Origin: Musa acuminata AAA Group
Taxonomy: Eukaryota > Streptophyta > Magnoliopsida > Zingiberales > Musaceae
Reading direction: 5' to 3'
Assembly: GCF_036884655.1 (NCBI RefSeq)
Contig: NC_088344.1
Location: 33,914,501 to 33,978,500, forward strand
Length of the DNA stretch: 64,000 bases
In this document: in pieces, positions 9,213-19,873 of the stretch
Layout of the letters: each line of letters begins with the position of its first letter
How positions within the stretch are numbered: position 1 is the first letter of the stretch
Notes under the pieces: model-generated
Seen by the model: the letters and a program-made list of their open reading frames with translations, nothing else
Database searches by the model: none
Told to the model about the DNA's origin: nothing
Program-made: the position numbers and the translations under genes

Positions 9213-10960
9213 ATGGCTTACGCCGGAAACCAAGAGGGTCATTCCATTACACGTCCACCCATGTTTAATGGGACAAACTACACCTATCGGAAGACCCGAA
9301 TGAGGATCTTCCTTATTTCTATGGACGTTGAACTTTGGAATCTTGTCGAGAATGGTTTTTCAAAGTCTTCTCTTCCAATGATCGATTGGAACGATTCGGA
9401 GAAGAAGGCTTTCGCTCTTAATGCAAAGGCTATGAATGCCTTATTTTGCGCACCTGATAAAAACGAGTTTAATCGTGTTTCGATTTGTGAAACTGCATTT
9501 GATATTTGGCACACACTCGAAGTGACTCATGAAGGCACAAGTAGAGTGAAAGAGTCAAAAATCAATCTTTTGTTACATTCCTTCGAACTCTTTCGGATGA
9601 AACCGAGTGAGACTATTGGCGACATGTTTACCCGTTTCACGGATGTTGTCAATGGTCTAAAAGGACTCAAAAAAGCTTTTCGGATTTTGAGCTCGTAAAT
9701 AAGATTCTAAGATCCCTTCCTAAGAGTTGGGATCCTAAAGTCACTACTATTCAAGAGGCAAAAGATCTAAACAACTTCCCTCTTGAAGAACTAATTGGGT
9801 CATTAATGACCTACGAGATGACTTGCAAAGCTCATGAAGAGCAAGAAGACATCCTTCCAAAGAATAGGAAGGATATGACACTTAGAACTTTGGAAGATTA
9901 CTTGAAAGAAAACTCAAGTGATGAGGACTGTGATGATGATTTAGCACTTCTAACAAGAAAATTTAAAAAATTCATTAAAAGAGACAAGTTTAAGAATGAC
10001 ACTAAAAGTAAACTTGAACCCAAGAAAGATCAAGTTATTTGCTATGAGTGCAAAAAGCCGGGACACTACAAGAGTGATTGTCCCCAAACCAAAAAGAGAA
10101 CAACAAAAAAGAAGGCGCTCAAAGCAACATGGGATGATTCGAGCACGTCTGAAGAAGAGGAGTCTAACACCGAGCAAGTTGCTCATTACGCCTTAATGGC
10201 CATCATAGAGGAGGTAACGAATTTATTAGATGCTGATTTATCTTTCGATGAATTATTAAATGTCTTCCATGACTTATTTGATGAATGCAAGATTATCAAT
10301 AGAAAATACAAATTGCTGAAAAAGGAGCATGATAGTCTTACTTGTGATTTTGATAAGTTAAAAATTGAATATCATGATAGTTTAAATTCATGTATCAAAT
10401 GTCATGATCTAGAAACTCTCCAAAAAGAAAACCTGCTACTCAAGGACACCCTGAAGAAATTCGAGGTTGGTAGCAAGTCATTGAACATGATCCTTGCAAA
10501 CAAGGGTCATGTTCCAAAAAGAAGTGGAATTGGATTTGTGAGAAGTCCTCACCTAAATCCAACCACCTTTATAAAAGGCCCCATCTTACATGTTCAACAC
10601 CAAGCAAAATGTAACTTTTGTTGCAAAATTGGACACAAGACGCATTATTGTCCATTCAAGAAAATTAGTCCAAACAAATTGATTTGGGTTCATAAAGGAA
10701 CCATGATAAACTCTATGCAACACGATAAACAATGTAGATCTATCTTTGAGGCACCCAAAAGCAAATGGGTACCTAAAAATCATCCTTTCTTGTAGAAACC
10801 CATACCATCGCAAGCTAGGAGTAAGAGATGGTACCTTGATAGTGGATGCTCAAGGCATATGACCGGAGATCCATCTCAATTCTCTGAGCTCACTAGCATA
10901 GACGAAGGCTATGTCACCTTCGGAAACAACAACAAGGGTAAAATCACAAATACGACCTAA
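9213..10960 (+). pseudogene. Gag and start of protease of Copia B, frameshifted and with an internal stop
   Basis: ATG 9213 opens with MAYAGNQEGHSITRPPMFNGTNYTYR-type text (shown here only to name the UBN2-like gag domain). The first frame ends at 9698. One base appears lost in the T run near 9677-9680, and frame 2 carries on from 9674 through 10795. Zinc knuckles: CYECKKPGHYKSDC (about 10042-10083) and a variant CNFCCKIGHKTHYC (about 10612-10653), with a coiled-coil-like lysine/leucine stretch between. An in-frame TAG at 10793-10795 precedes the protease text WYLDSGCSRHMTGD (about 10829-10870), which continues open to TAA 10958-10960 and then stops resembling pol. Two knuckles and the LDSGCSRHMTG motif fit SIRE/Tork-like Copia gag-pro. 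Confidence 0.85.
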
Positions 10961-11678
10961 ATACAATCCTGTTTAACTTTTCAAGAATTAGAAACGTATG
11001 ATTCACAAATTCACATATCCCTGGATTTTCGAACCCATAAATTTCATCCTTTCATAACCTTCTAACTTAACTCGTATCATGAAATGACTAACACTGTCAT
11101 GATCTTGCAAGACTTATCAACTTGAAGAAACCATCACAAACTTGTGTACGACATTGAGAATGTGCACGTTAAAAATCTACCTTGATCGTGCCAAAGTCCC
11201 TGTCTTAAAATGAAAATTCTTACGTAATTACGTAAGTAAAGTTAACTACTGGAAATGAAAACTCTCCTCAAGACAGAAAAATTTTCAGACCAGAAGAAGT
11301 GTCCACCAGGCGATGGCACCGCCCCAGTTGGAGGTAGCACCTCCAGCTATCACGGGTTGCAAGCGGTTGCACCGCTCCAGCCAGAGGTGCAACCACCCGC
11401 AACTCTGCCCCTTTATAACTTAAGCTAGGGCCGGCGGTGAAACCGACCCCAACTCATTTCCTTCCCTCCTCTACTCTCCTAAGCCTCCTCCATCCCCATT
11501 TCCCTCATCTTAGCATCCCAAATACTCTTCATTTCGAAGCAAAGCATCAACATTCCTTCCCTCTCTTGAAGATCCCTCTCTTGAAGATCTTATTAAGGTA
11601 ATCTCTAAGAATCCCTTAAACTCTGTTTCTTGATTCATTTGCTTTTGCTCATCACTATTATTCTAAACAGCAGTAGTT
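10961..11678 (+). promoter_or_regulatory. Non-coding region of Copia B with LTR-like motifs, leader of the internal ORF
   Basis: No coding similarity. Between 11310 and 11400 it carries the same GGTGCAACCGCC/GGTAGCACC-type repeats that fill the B LTR at 14610-14975. A TATA-like box (11414) and a pyrimidine-rich leader (about 11455-11640) follow, then the ATG at 11679. I infer that an old LTR-like promoter was captured along with the ORF. Confidence 0.55.
11414..11419 (+). promoter_or_regulatory. TATA-like box inside Copia B
   Basis: TATAAC in the context CCCCTTTATAACTTAAG, followed by C/T-rich sequence and the ATG 265 bp later. A candidate internal promoter for the Transposase_32-like ORF; sequence evidence only. 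Confidence 0.4.
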
Positions 11679-12788
11679 ATGGGATCTAGAAGATCCTCAA
11701 GGGACAAAGGAAAGAGGAGATTAGTAGAAGATTTTGATTCCACCCTTTTCGATTCAAAATAACATGCTGAAAAATTTTCCTCTTTTGAACTTAGGAATGT
11801 TAACAAGGGAAAATACGTAGATTTAAGTGAGCTAAGAGACTTAGAAACAATCCAGTGGTTTGCAAACTTAGATCTACTCCCTATCCTACAAATCAATGAA
11901 CCCATTTATCCAAGACTAGTAAGATTGTTTTACATCAACATACTAGTAGATGAAGAAGAAAGGATGTCCACCTATCTCTTAGGACAACATATTTCAATTA
12001 TGGATAGATTCATTTGCGACATGATAGGCATTCCCATGAAAAGTAGAGGACTTTACTTTAGAGGATCATGGGATGATGAAAATGTTGGAACAACATACGT
12101 TGAAGCCCTATAAACAATTTTTGCCAATCCGAACTTGGAATTTGTTCCTAAAAGTTGTGAACATTTACTGCCTCTAAACACTAAGGTACTTCATCACATC
12201 CTAACTAGTATCATTCTTCCTAAACAATATCATCATGATGAAGTAAGCCAATTAGAATTAGGAACTATGTATATGATCATGAAAGGACATGACATCTGTC
12301 TTGGTTATCTTATCCAACAAAATATGTTAGAACTATCTAAGAAAGACATGATGCTCCCATATGGTGGTATGATAACTAGAATAATGAAAGCCTATGATAT
12401 TCTAATACCACCGGAAGAAGAAGTAATAAAAGTAGATAGATACAGCATAATTAATAAAAACTTACTTCACCAATTAAGATGTTTTTATAGAAACGGTAAC
12501 TGGGTTAGAATGCCAAGAAGAACTGATCCCCCTCAACCTGAACCAGAACCGGAAACACCAGTCTTTAGGGGTACCCAATCTCCTCCGATCTGTCCCTTTG
12601 AGGAAACACATCTATTGGAGCAAACTCACACGTCATCTGTCGAAGATATCAGGATTCGGATGGACCGATTCGAACAAAGACAAGAACGGCTTGAACATCA
12701 ACAAGATCAAATCCTAACTGAGCTGCAGCAAATTCATCGACAATTTGACTCTTTATTTAGGCACTTTAATCTTCCACCTCATGAATGA
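11679..12788 (+). pseudogene. Transposase_32-like ('putative plant transposon protein') ORF with two stops
   Basis: One frame from ATG 11679 to TGA 12786-12788, interrupted by TAA at 11760-11762 and 12111-12113; 369 codons in all. The text (RLVRLFYINI ... MSTYLLGQHISIMDRFICDMIGIP ... TKVLHHILTSIILPK ... DICLGYLIQQNM ... LPYGGMITRIMKAYDI) has the shape of the plant 'putative plant transposon protein' domain, known to me as Transposase_32. It is a family found inside many plant retroelements, with no proven enzymatic role. The tail is proline/glutamate-rich, then a glutamine-rich coiled coil (RMDRFEQRQERLEHQQDQI, about 12658-12740). It replaces most of pol here. The name Transposase_32 rests on memory of the family, not on a search. 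Confidence 0.65.
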
Positions 12789-13086
12789 GCTTGTATGAAT
12801 ACAATCATCCGCTGTTGTTGTAAACTCCTCATGGACTTTTTCTTTGATATGGCATGTTGAAAACTCCTTATGTTACTCATCATGAAGGACTTTGTCTTTA
12901 ATATGGTTACCTGATATGTTGTAAACTCCATGTGTTACTCTTTACCTTGATCTGTAAGCATATGCAAAGTTACAAACATCTCTTGTTGTTTATCTCGGAT
13001 TTTACATTGAAACTAAATGTTTTGAAAACCTTATGCCTTGATAAATATAAAGTGACATACCAATGTAGTTGATAAGTCAGAAATAT
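12789..13086 (+). other. Non-coding spacer in Copia B
   Basis: AT-rich sequence with loosely repeated phrases (TGTTGTAAACTCC..., TATGGCATGTTGAAAACTCC...) at about 12818-12990. No gene seen. Confidence 0.5.
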
Positions 13087-13197
13087 GACATTGATATGAA
13101 ACATCAACTAGCTGATATCTTTACAAAACCTCTAAGTGAAGAACAATTTGATTTCATAAGAAGAGAATTAGGAATGTTGATGTGTCCGAATACTTAA
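13087..13197 (+). pseudogene. C-terminal end of Copia RNase H, sole pol remnant in element B
   Basis: 36 codons ending at TAA 13195-13197. They contain KHQLADIFTKPL, the highly conserved C-terminal signature of Copia pol, followed by FIRRELGML. Nothing else of reverse transcriptase or RNase H remains upstream. This shows that the middle of pol was replaced or deleted rather than merely decayed. Confidence 0.85.
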
Positions 13198-14075
13198 ACT
13201 AGTTAAAATTAGTTTTCGGACGTTATTGATTACTATTACATGCCTTGGTATCACTTGATCAAATAACATGTTGAAAATTATGTGACAAATGTTTTTGAAA
13301 ATCAGTAGCTTACTTATATCCGAATGCATGTAAGAAGTTCATCTTATTTTCGGTTTGAATGCTAAAAATAGGATTTTCCTGTACACTCTTATGAAAACCT
13401 TTTGTAAAATGAGTTTCCTCCTTCGAGCAATGAACTATAACATAACAAGGAGAAGAGATATTCAATGCATGTCAAGCCTTCCTTTATGTGCTTGATAACC
13501 TGTTGGAATCACATCTACCATGCTTTTTGATAATGCTACCATGCTTTTTGTTAATGACAAAGGGGGAGAAAAATATGAATTGATATGGTTGCTATTACTG
13601 ATGTTATGATTAGGCCATACCTGCTATCACTGATAATGATATGGTTGCTATTACTGATGTTGATATGGTTGCTATCACTGACGCTATGATTAGGCCATAC
13701 TTGCATCACCAAGAAATATATGATTGCCAAACAAAAATTTGCATCGTACGAACTGATATCTTACCATGTGATGCAATGCTACACTTGCTAAAATATTCGA
13801 AATGTGTACATCATGTAATGATATCAAAATCTTGCTTCATAGCTTTACATGTCGATATCTTACAATATGATGAATTGCTACAATAACCATCATTCAAACT
13901 TGTTATATTTGAAAATGAATGTCAAGCCTTGACATCATCTTCAAAGAGATCCATTATGATAGGAATCATAATGGGAATATGTCTCTTGAATTTATAAAGC
14001 TTTTAAATTCAAGAAGTATGGCATATTGACAGGGGGAGTTAAGGTTAACTCCATTATCAATTGATTGTCATCATC
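13198..14075 (+). other. 3' non-coding region of Copia B
   Basis: Contains an internal purine tract AAAGGGGGAGAAAAA (13559-13573). It also has short imperfect tandem repeats of GATATGGTTGCTATTACTGATG with ATGATTAGGCCATAC (about 13583-13702), and a second GGGGGAG tract at about 14031. Long 3' regions with several AAAGGGGGAGA tracts are usual in SIRE-like Copia elements. No protein is supported; the 81-codon frame at 13641 lies within the repeats. Confidence 0.55.
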
Positions 14076-14089
14076 AAAAAGGGGGAGAT
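14076..14089 (+). other. Polypurine tract of Copia B
   Basis: AAAAAGGGGGAGAT immediately before the LTR start TGTTGAATCTC. Confidence 0.88.
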
Positions 14090-14609
14090 TGTTGAATCTC
14101 GGATTTTGATGATGAAGTCAATTGACAATTGTTTGTCTAATCAGTGTATTGAGATAAGTGTGCAGGATTAACTATGATGAAAGTAAGACATGCAGCAGGA
14201 GTTGCGCTGGAGTCATGACAATGATCACGTTGGGAGTTCGAGAGCTCGACGGAAGTTCGGACAGTCGTCGGAGGTTCTACGGGAACAAATCCGAGAAGTC
14301 CAGAAGCTTGCCAAAGGAGCTCGTCGGAACTTGCCAAGTGGATCGTCGCAGTCCAGGAGTTTGCCAGAAGTCCGCAGGAGCATCACCGAGGGTTCATCGG
14401 ATGATCGACGGAAGTTCGCCGGAAACTCGCCGGAAGAAGCGAGTGACGCACCGAAGCAAGCTAGAGAATATGTCTTAGGAAATAATCGTAGTTAGCACTT
14501 TGATTAAGTTAGAAATGGGAGGTGATCCCATTAGCTTAATCCTGGGGCAATTGGGCCCCTGAAGAACTCAAATTGGGTCGAATGGTTCAACCCATTCGGA
14601 CCCAGGTTG

Positions 14610-14975
14610 TTGTGGGAGGTGCAACCGCCCAGGCAGGGAGGTAGCACCGCCCAGGCTATGTCTCCCAGCGAGATTGGGCGGTGTAACCGCCCCAGCCAAG
14701 AGGTGCAACCGCCCAGGGCTCAGTCTCCGAGCGAGACTGGGCGGTGCAACCTCCTCTGTCAGGAGGTAGCACCGCTAGAGCTCAAGTTTCGAGCTCTGCC
14801 AGGCGGTGCAACCTCTCCAGTCAGGCGGTACAACCACCTGAGCTCGGTCTTCGAGCTCTGGCATAGAGGTGCAACCGCCCCTGACAGAGGTGGCACCGCC
14901 CAGAGGCTCAGTCTCCGAGCTCTGCCAGGCGGTGCAACCTCTCCAGTCAGGAGGTGCAACCGCCTGATCCCGAAA
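14610..14975 (+). repeat. Degenerate tandem repeat in B LTR (GGTGCAACCGCC units)
   Basis: Roughly 90-100-bp units, each with paired motifs such as AGGCGGTGCAACC, AGGAGGTAGCACCGCC and TCTCCGAGCGAGAC. Adjacent motifs are partly complementary (GGTGC/GCACC), so the RNA or single strand could fold heavily. The same motif family appears inside element B at 11310-11400 and, decayed, at 60700-60760. Confidence 0.7.
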
Positions 14976-15024
14976 TTCCGGGATTTGATCGTTTTGAGCT
15001 CCAAATTCGAACTGGGTTGGGGCC

Positions 15025-15032
15025 TATAAATA
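15025..15032 (+). promoter_or_regulatory. TATA box of the B LTR
   Basis: TATAAATA in the context GGGGCCTATAAATACCCCACC, a symmetric GGGG/CCCC flank. It is placed between the GC-rich repeat array and the pyrimidine-rich downstream leader. Confidence 0.8.
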
Positions 15033-15527
15033 CCCCACCCATTCAGCACTGAAAAGATACAGAACCACACCGAATTCTTGATCTTTTCTGTGATTCTAAG
15101 AGCTCAAATTTGTGTAAAGTCCAAAAGTTCTCCTCTTTCTGTTCTTCAAGTCTTGAGTTGTAAAGAGAGGAGAGAAAGGTTCTGTAAGGGTTGTCTCCTG
15201 AGCCCGTCAAAAGGAGTGAAACTGTAAAAGGGCAGTTGGCCTTCGCCTATTGAAGGAAGGCCTCTAGTTGACGTCGGTGACCTCGTCGGTGGAGGAAGCC
15301 AAAAGTGGAGTAGGTCAAGACTGACCGAACCACTCTAAATCTCTGGTTTGCTTTTATTTTGAGCACTTTATCATTACTGCAAACCTCCTACATAGCTACT
15401 GCTCTCTGCGCTTTTACGAACAAGTTTCTAAGTTCTGATATTTCCGAATCTGCATTCAGACGTAAATCGGTGTTTTCGTACGATCTTTACTTTGCAGTTT
15501 ACATTTACGTTTTGATTCTATTTATAA

Positions 15528-16025
15528 CTGCAAACTGTCTTCTGCGCTTTTACGAATGAGTTCCTCTGCAGTTTACGTTTACGTTTTGATTCTATTTATA
15601 ACTGCAAACTGTTTTCTGCGCTTTTACAAACGAGTTCCTCTGCAGTTTACGTTTACGTTTTGATTCCATTTATAACTGCAAACTGACTTCTGCGCTTTTA
15701 CGAACGAGTGTCTAAGTTCAGATCTTTCCGAATCTACGTTTTGACGTAAAATTGTGTTTAGGCGCAAACTGTGCTTAGACGCAATCTGCGCTTAAGACGC
15801 AAACTGCGCTTAGACGCAATCTGAGCTTCGACGCAATCTGCGCTTAGACGCAAACTGCGCTTAGACGCAAATTGCATCTAAGCTTAGACGCAATCTGAGC
15901 TTCGACGCAATCTGCGCTTAGACGCAATCTGCATTTAGACGCAAACTGCATTTAGACGCAAATTGCATTTAGACGCAAACTGCGTAAACTGCTCTTAGAC
16001 GCAAACTGTGTTTAGACGTAAACTG
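15528..16025 (+). repeat. 74-bp tandem units followed by a 16-17-bp minisatellite in the B LTR
   Basis: Three units with period 74 begin at 15528, 15602 and 15676 (CTGCAAACTG...TGCGCTTTTACGAACGAG). From about 15757, short units of the form GACGCAAACTGCGCTTA alternate with GACGCAATCTGCGCTTA and a TGCATTTA variant. The same two arrays occur in the split 5' LTR with a different number of short units, so the array changes by slippage or recombination. Confidence 0.85.
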
Positions 16026-16179
16026 TACTCAATCATAAGTAATCTTAGAATCGGCTTTTGCATCAAAATAGTTTTTATCGAACGAACGCAGCTTTCGTTT
16101 TTAATCGCTGAAAGATTTCCGCTGCACTAATTCACCCCCCCCCCCCTCTTAGTGCTCTGGATCCTAACAATATACATAT

Positions 16180-16829
16180 TTGATTTTTTTACAAATATGT
16201 ATTCTATTTACATTTAATTCTTTTATGTACAAAAAAACTTGACTTCATAAGAATATTAACATCAATTACATTTGTAACAAAAAAGAGATTTTTTTTCATG
16301 AAAGATAGTATAGACTCTTAAATATAATAAAATTATTATCTTTATTTGAGATTATGATGATTCCTATATTCTCCACTTGGTGAATGATATTGTCTATCGT
16401 GATAATTGCATTGTTGCTTTTATATCCACAAAAATTAGTGAATTTAGTATGGTGAGATAATGATCATATATTTAATCAACTATCTAAGAATTGATGGATG
16501 TCATGCTTTCTACTATAGTAATTTTGACCATAAAACATTTGCTCTAGTCTTATTCATAACATATGAATTTTTTTTATTTATGATTTTTTTTAAAATTTTA
16601 ATATGATAGTTAATTATTTTGTGTGGCCTGACTTGTCACATCTATAACACTTAGTCCTATTTTAATTTACACTATCATTTGAAGAAGATTCTGACTTATC
16701 AGCATCATTCTTCTTCTTTTTTATTTGTAAAGAATATATTTCTATCTCCCATAATGTAGAGATTTGTGTCATTTGATAAACCAAATATTCTTAAGAAGTA
16801 AGAAAATTCTAGCTGGTTATTGAATTCAT

Positions 16830-16905
<76 letters not shown>

Positions 16906-17560
16906 CTCTAGATATATTCATTATGAATACTATGTATAATATAATTTTTCATCTCTATATCAGAAATATATTCTTTTGTATCAAAGAGTATATTTCTGAA
17001 CATAAATTTTTAATCTTCAAAAGTATAGAGAAATTGATTAATCACCTTGGACATTATTTGCTAACTCATTCTTTAAATATTAAAGTCAAGTCATTCTTTT
17101 TTAATTAAGTAAATGTATCAAAAGTGATCCAAATCTTTGAAGTTGACTTATAGTCAATAATATATTCAAAGAGATCATGAGAGAGATGTTTAAAATAAAT
17201 TCAACTTTTACATATGATATCCATCTCTTAATGATATCTTCATATACAGCATTTGATATCATATTACATTGCCACCAACCACCTCTTATAGATTTTTCTC
17301 ATGCGAGATAAAAGTTCAAATAAATCTTTCAGAGCTTATAATTAGATTGATTAAAAAGTTCAATATCAAACTCATCAACCTTAACTTCAAATTTTAACAG
17401 ACTCAAATTATGAACTAAGACAAGTCTTACAACCCAAGTATCATAGAGATGATTAAGAACAATACAAGCCCATAAAGAGATGAATGATACTGAGATTTAA
17501 AGGAAGAACTCACTCCAACATGGCCTTTTATATCTCTGGTTCTTTCTCTTTCTCTCATCT
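16180..17560 (-). mobile_element. Degenerate antisense Copia relic
   Basis: Reading the minus strand near 16664-16632 gives KCYRCDKSGH, a gag zinc-knuckle remnant (the last Cys is lost). It is preceded by a Lys/Ser-rich stretch as in gag. A TATA-like ATATAAAAGG lies upstream on the same strand (about 17538-17529), followed by LTR-like leader text. Stops are frequent in all frames. The relic is AT-rich and very old. Its boundaries are guesses. Confidence 0.4.
16831..16904. repeat. (TA)n microsatellite
   Basis: About 36 uninterrupted TA dinucleotides inside the decayed antisense Copia. Confidence 0.97.
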
Positions 17561-18037
17561 TGGATTTTGGCTTGCTCTTGCATGGTGCTTAAGCGAATCC
17601 AACTCGGTTTGATTAGTTCAATCCAGTATACGTCAATGGTGATGTGATGTCATCTGTGATTACGTTCATGGCAGTGCGTCATATATTGTCTTGGAATTAC
17701 CAGTGCAAGCAATTCTCTTCGCTTCCATCAACTTTGTCTGAGGTAGAGAAGACTAAAAGCAGTCAGCTAGATTAAGTTACTGAGTCAGTCAACGCAAGTC
17801 ACAACAAGCCCCAGTATTCTACAAAACCTAGAGCTGGTGATCAATCGGCACTACCTTTCTTCCATATCCAATTGTCTCCACGATGTTGGATTGGTTTATG
17901 GTCCTTCCGAGGTCATTGCATGGAAGTTTCATTGCATGAGAGATGTCAAAAACTATGCAACTAGTGGAAGATGGCACCACGAGAAGTTTCCATGAACTTG
18001 CATTGGAGTCTAAGCTTTGCAAGAGCTCCGGTCTCTC

Positions 18038-18045
18038 TATATAAA
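18038..18045 (+). promoter_or_regulatory. TATA box of the calmodulin-like gene
   Basis: TATATAAA, 62 bp upstream of the ATG at 18107. That spacing suits a short 5' untranslated region. Confidence 0.6.
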
Positions 18046-18106
18046 CGATTTACGATCTGCTATTGAAGAAAATTTTAGATCTTCCAACATACTTGTCACC
18101 TTATTG

Positions 18107-18622
18107 ATGGATGATGTGATGCTCTCTGATCTCATCTCGAACTTTGTGAGAAGAGTCCTCACAAAGATCAAGTGCCACACGAAGATCAAATGCTTTATCG
18201 TTCGGACTGAGACTGATATGGAGGAGGAGGAGCAGCAGCACCGGCGGTGCACCGGCACAGAAGAACTCTCCCACCATGATATCGAGGTGATCATGGGGAG
18301 GCTCGGTCTGTTGGGTCCGAGAGAAGAAGCAGTCGACGTCGACGGTGGTGGTGGGGAGTGCAGATTGGTCGAAGAAGTTGATGCGCTGCTGGAGGAGAAG
18401 AAAGCGAGCTTGGACGAACTGAAGGAGGCGTTCTGCGTCTTCGACAGGAACGAGGACGGGTTCATAAGCCCGGGAGAGCTGTGGTGCGTGATGAGGAGGT
18501 TGGGGTTGCAGGAGGGCCTCAAGCTGGAGGACTGTGAGAGGATGATTCGTGCCTTCGACGTCGACGGTGACGGAAGAATAAGTTTCAGTGAGTTCACCCG
18601 CTTGCTAGAGAACGCTTTGTAG
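18107..18622 (+). CDS. Calmodulin-like EF-hand protein (CML45/46-like)
   Basis: Intronless, 171 codons from ATG 18107; an internal in-frame ATG at 18218 (MEEEEQQ) would give 134 codons and is the alternative start. Two canonical Ca2+-binding EF loops: DRNEDGFISPGE (about residues 113-124) and DVDGDGRISFSE (about 151-162), both with acidic residues at positions 1, 3, 5 and 12. The first EF pair is reduced to a degenerate LSHHDIEVIMGRLGLLG helix, as in several CMLs that keep only the C-terminal pair. The likely role is as a soluble Ca2+ sensor relaying stimulus-induced Ca2+ changes to partner proteins. A TATA box is at 18038. The exact CML number cannot be assigned; a different CML branch is possible. 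Confidence 0.85.
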   Translation: MDDVMLSDLISNFVRRVLTKIKCHTKIKCFIVRTETDMEEEEQQHRRCTGTEELSHHDIEVIMGRLGLLGPREEAVDVDGGGGECRLVEEVDALLEEKKASLDELKEAFCVFDRNEDGFISPGELWCVMRRLGLQEGLKLEDCERMIRAFDVDGDGRISFSEFTRLLENAL

Positions 18623-18651
18623 CTTCTTCTTCTTCTTCTTCTTCTTCTTCT
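18623..18651 (+). repeat. (CTT)n microsatellite in the CML 3' region
   Basis: About nine CTT units directly after the stop codon, probably in the 3' untranslated region. Confidence 0.9.
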
Positions 18652-19470
18652 CGTTGCAGTGGCATTAAAATCATCAGAACAATATTAATTGTTAATAGAC
18701 TCATTATAATACAACATTAAGTTGATATCTATCAATAATAATGGAAGAGTCGTATATATTGTTTCTCACAACGTCAAACCGGTCATTGACAAGTGTGTCT
18801 CCCATGGGACAAACATGCATCCCTCTTCCATGGTTTCATGTTACCAATGGCGATGCCATGGATCGCAAAGCAGAACTCGAATTCCATGACCAAGTTTGAC
18901 AACCGCTACATGAAAGCGAGAGAGCAAAGTAATCAATCACATGCAGAGCGAAGTGTCAAAGTAGAGAAGAAATCTGCACCTGAGGAAGTAGAGGAGTAGG
19001 ACAGGGAGGTGACTCATCGTGACGTTGGTACGTGGATATATCTCTCTATGCCTGAGAGCAAGGAACCCCACACTGGTATTTCTAATCGGCAAGGATCATC
19101 ACCTCATGTTCCTGTGCTTCATATCCTATCGTAGTTATCGATTTTTGATAGACTGGTGCATGATGTCAAAAGAGGTTAGTAATCCCCTTAATGAATGCTG
19201 TAGGTGCTAACTAGTCTAGCCGATAAAGAATTTATAGATCATTGCAAGATCCTAAACTCAAATCTCGTCTTAGTTAATTACTTGTTAAAAGAAAAAAAAA
19301 TACGATCGATTCTAATTATTTGATGTGTCATGCACGAAGCCAATCTTGGTTTTCATGTAAGTTTACCATAAGTTTGGTATCGAAATATGGATGAGGAATA
19401 AGAGTCTCTTTAATACTTGACTTATAAGTATAATTATCGGGGATTTAGAGAGTTTGGAGAGCACAGTGTA
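18652..19470. other. Intergenic, no gene seen
   Basis: AT-rich sequence with short chance frames (18793-18999, 19019-19210) that lack any recognisable motif or splice context. Confidence 0.5.
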
Positions 19471-19474
19471 TACT

Positions 19475-19760
19475 TATCGGGTGTTTAATTAATGTAATGT
19501 TCATGTGTGAGTTCTCTTAAGATAAAAGAGACAGACTGTAACTCATAAGAAGTAAACACAGTTATAAGAGGTATCGTTCGTGTGTGAGTTCTCTTAAGAC
19601 AAAAGAAAAAAGGATGTAACTCATAAGAAGTAAACACACTTACTCATCGGGTGTTTAATTAACGTATCAAGTTGACGAAATACTTCAATAGATGTCAAGT
19701 TGATAATAACATGACGTTCGAATGTTCGCGTATGAATTCCCGTAAGATAAAAGAGAGAAG
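19475..19760 (+). repeat. Imperfect tandem duplication
   Basis: ATCGGGTGTTTAATTAA occurs at about 19475 and 19646. GTGTGAGTTCTCTTAAGA(T/C)AAAAGA with TGTAACTCATAAGAAGTAAACAC occurs twice between (about 19505-19565, 19577-19640), and a third diverged copy is near 19728. A (CT)n run follows at 19852-19873. Confidence 0.7.
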
Positions 19761-19873
19761 AAAAGACGCTTATAAGTAAGTAAGGAAAAGAAGAAGTCAT
19801 CTCAACAACTTCACTAACTTTCTTAGCTTCTAAACATGAAAAAGATAAGACTCTCTCTCTCTCTCTCTCTCTT

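Larger units (their letters stand above)
1..16169 (+). mobile_element. Copia element B: non-autonomous LTR retrotransposon, 5' end outside window, interrupted by element A
   Basis: The internal region starts after LTR end 9162 with a PBS (TGGTATCAGAGC at 9165) and ends at a purine tract followed by the 3' LTR (14090-16169). Its content in order is: gag with two CCHC knuckles, the start of protease, a non-retroviral ORF of Transposase_32 type, and only the last 36 codons of RNase H. Integrase, reverse transcriptase and most of RNase H are missing, so it could move only with proteins from another copy. Base 1 aligns with base 15604 of the 3' LTR, so about 1.5 kb of the 5' LTR lies upstream of the window. 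The two LTRs differ by substitutions and by repeat-number changes, which makes B older than the element nested in it. The gag style suggests the SIRE/Tork side of Copia; the lineage is not certain. Confidence 0.85.
14090..16169 (+). repeat. 3' LTR of Copia B (2080 bp)
   Basis: Starts TGTTGAATCTCGG and ends GATCCTAACA. The TATA box is at 15025. It holds three separate repeat arrays (14610-14975, 15528-15749, 15757-16025) and a 12-base C run before the end. Downstream flank is ATATACATAT; its partner target duplication lies outside the window. Small open frames in it have no recognisable product. Confidence 0.93.

Noticed and set aside
18037..18597. 186-codon minus-strand frame over the calmodulin-like gene
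   Set aside because: Ser-rich shadow of the plus-strand EF-hand exon, which has two canonical calcium loops.
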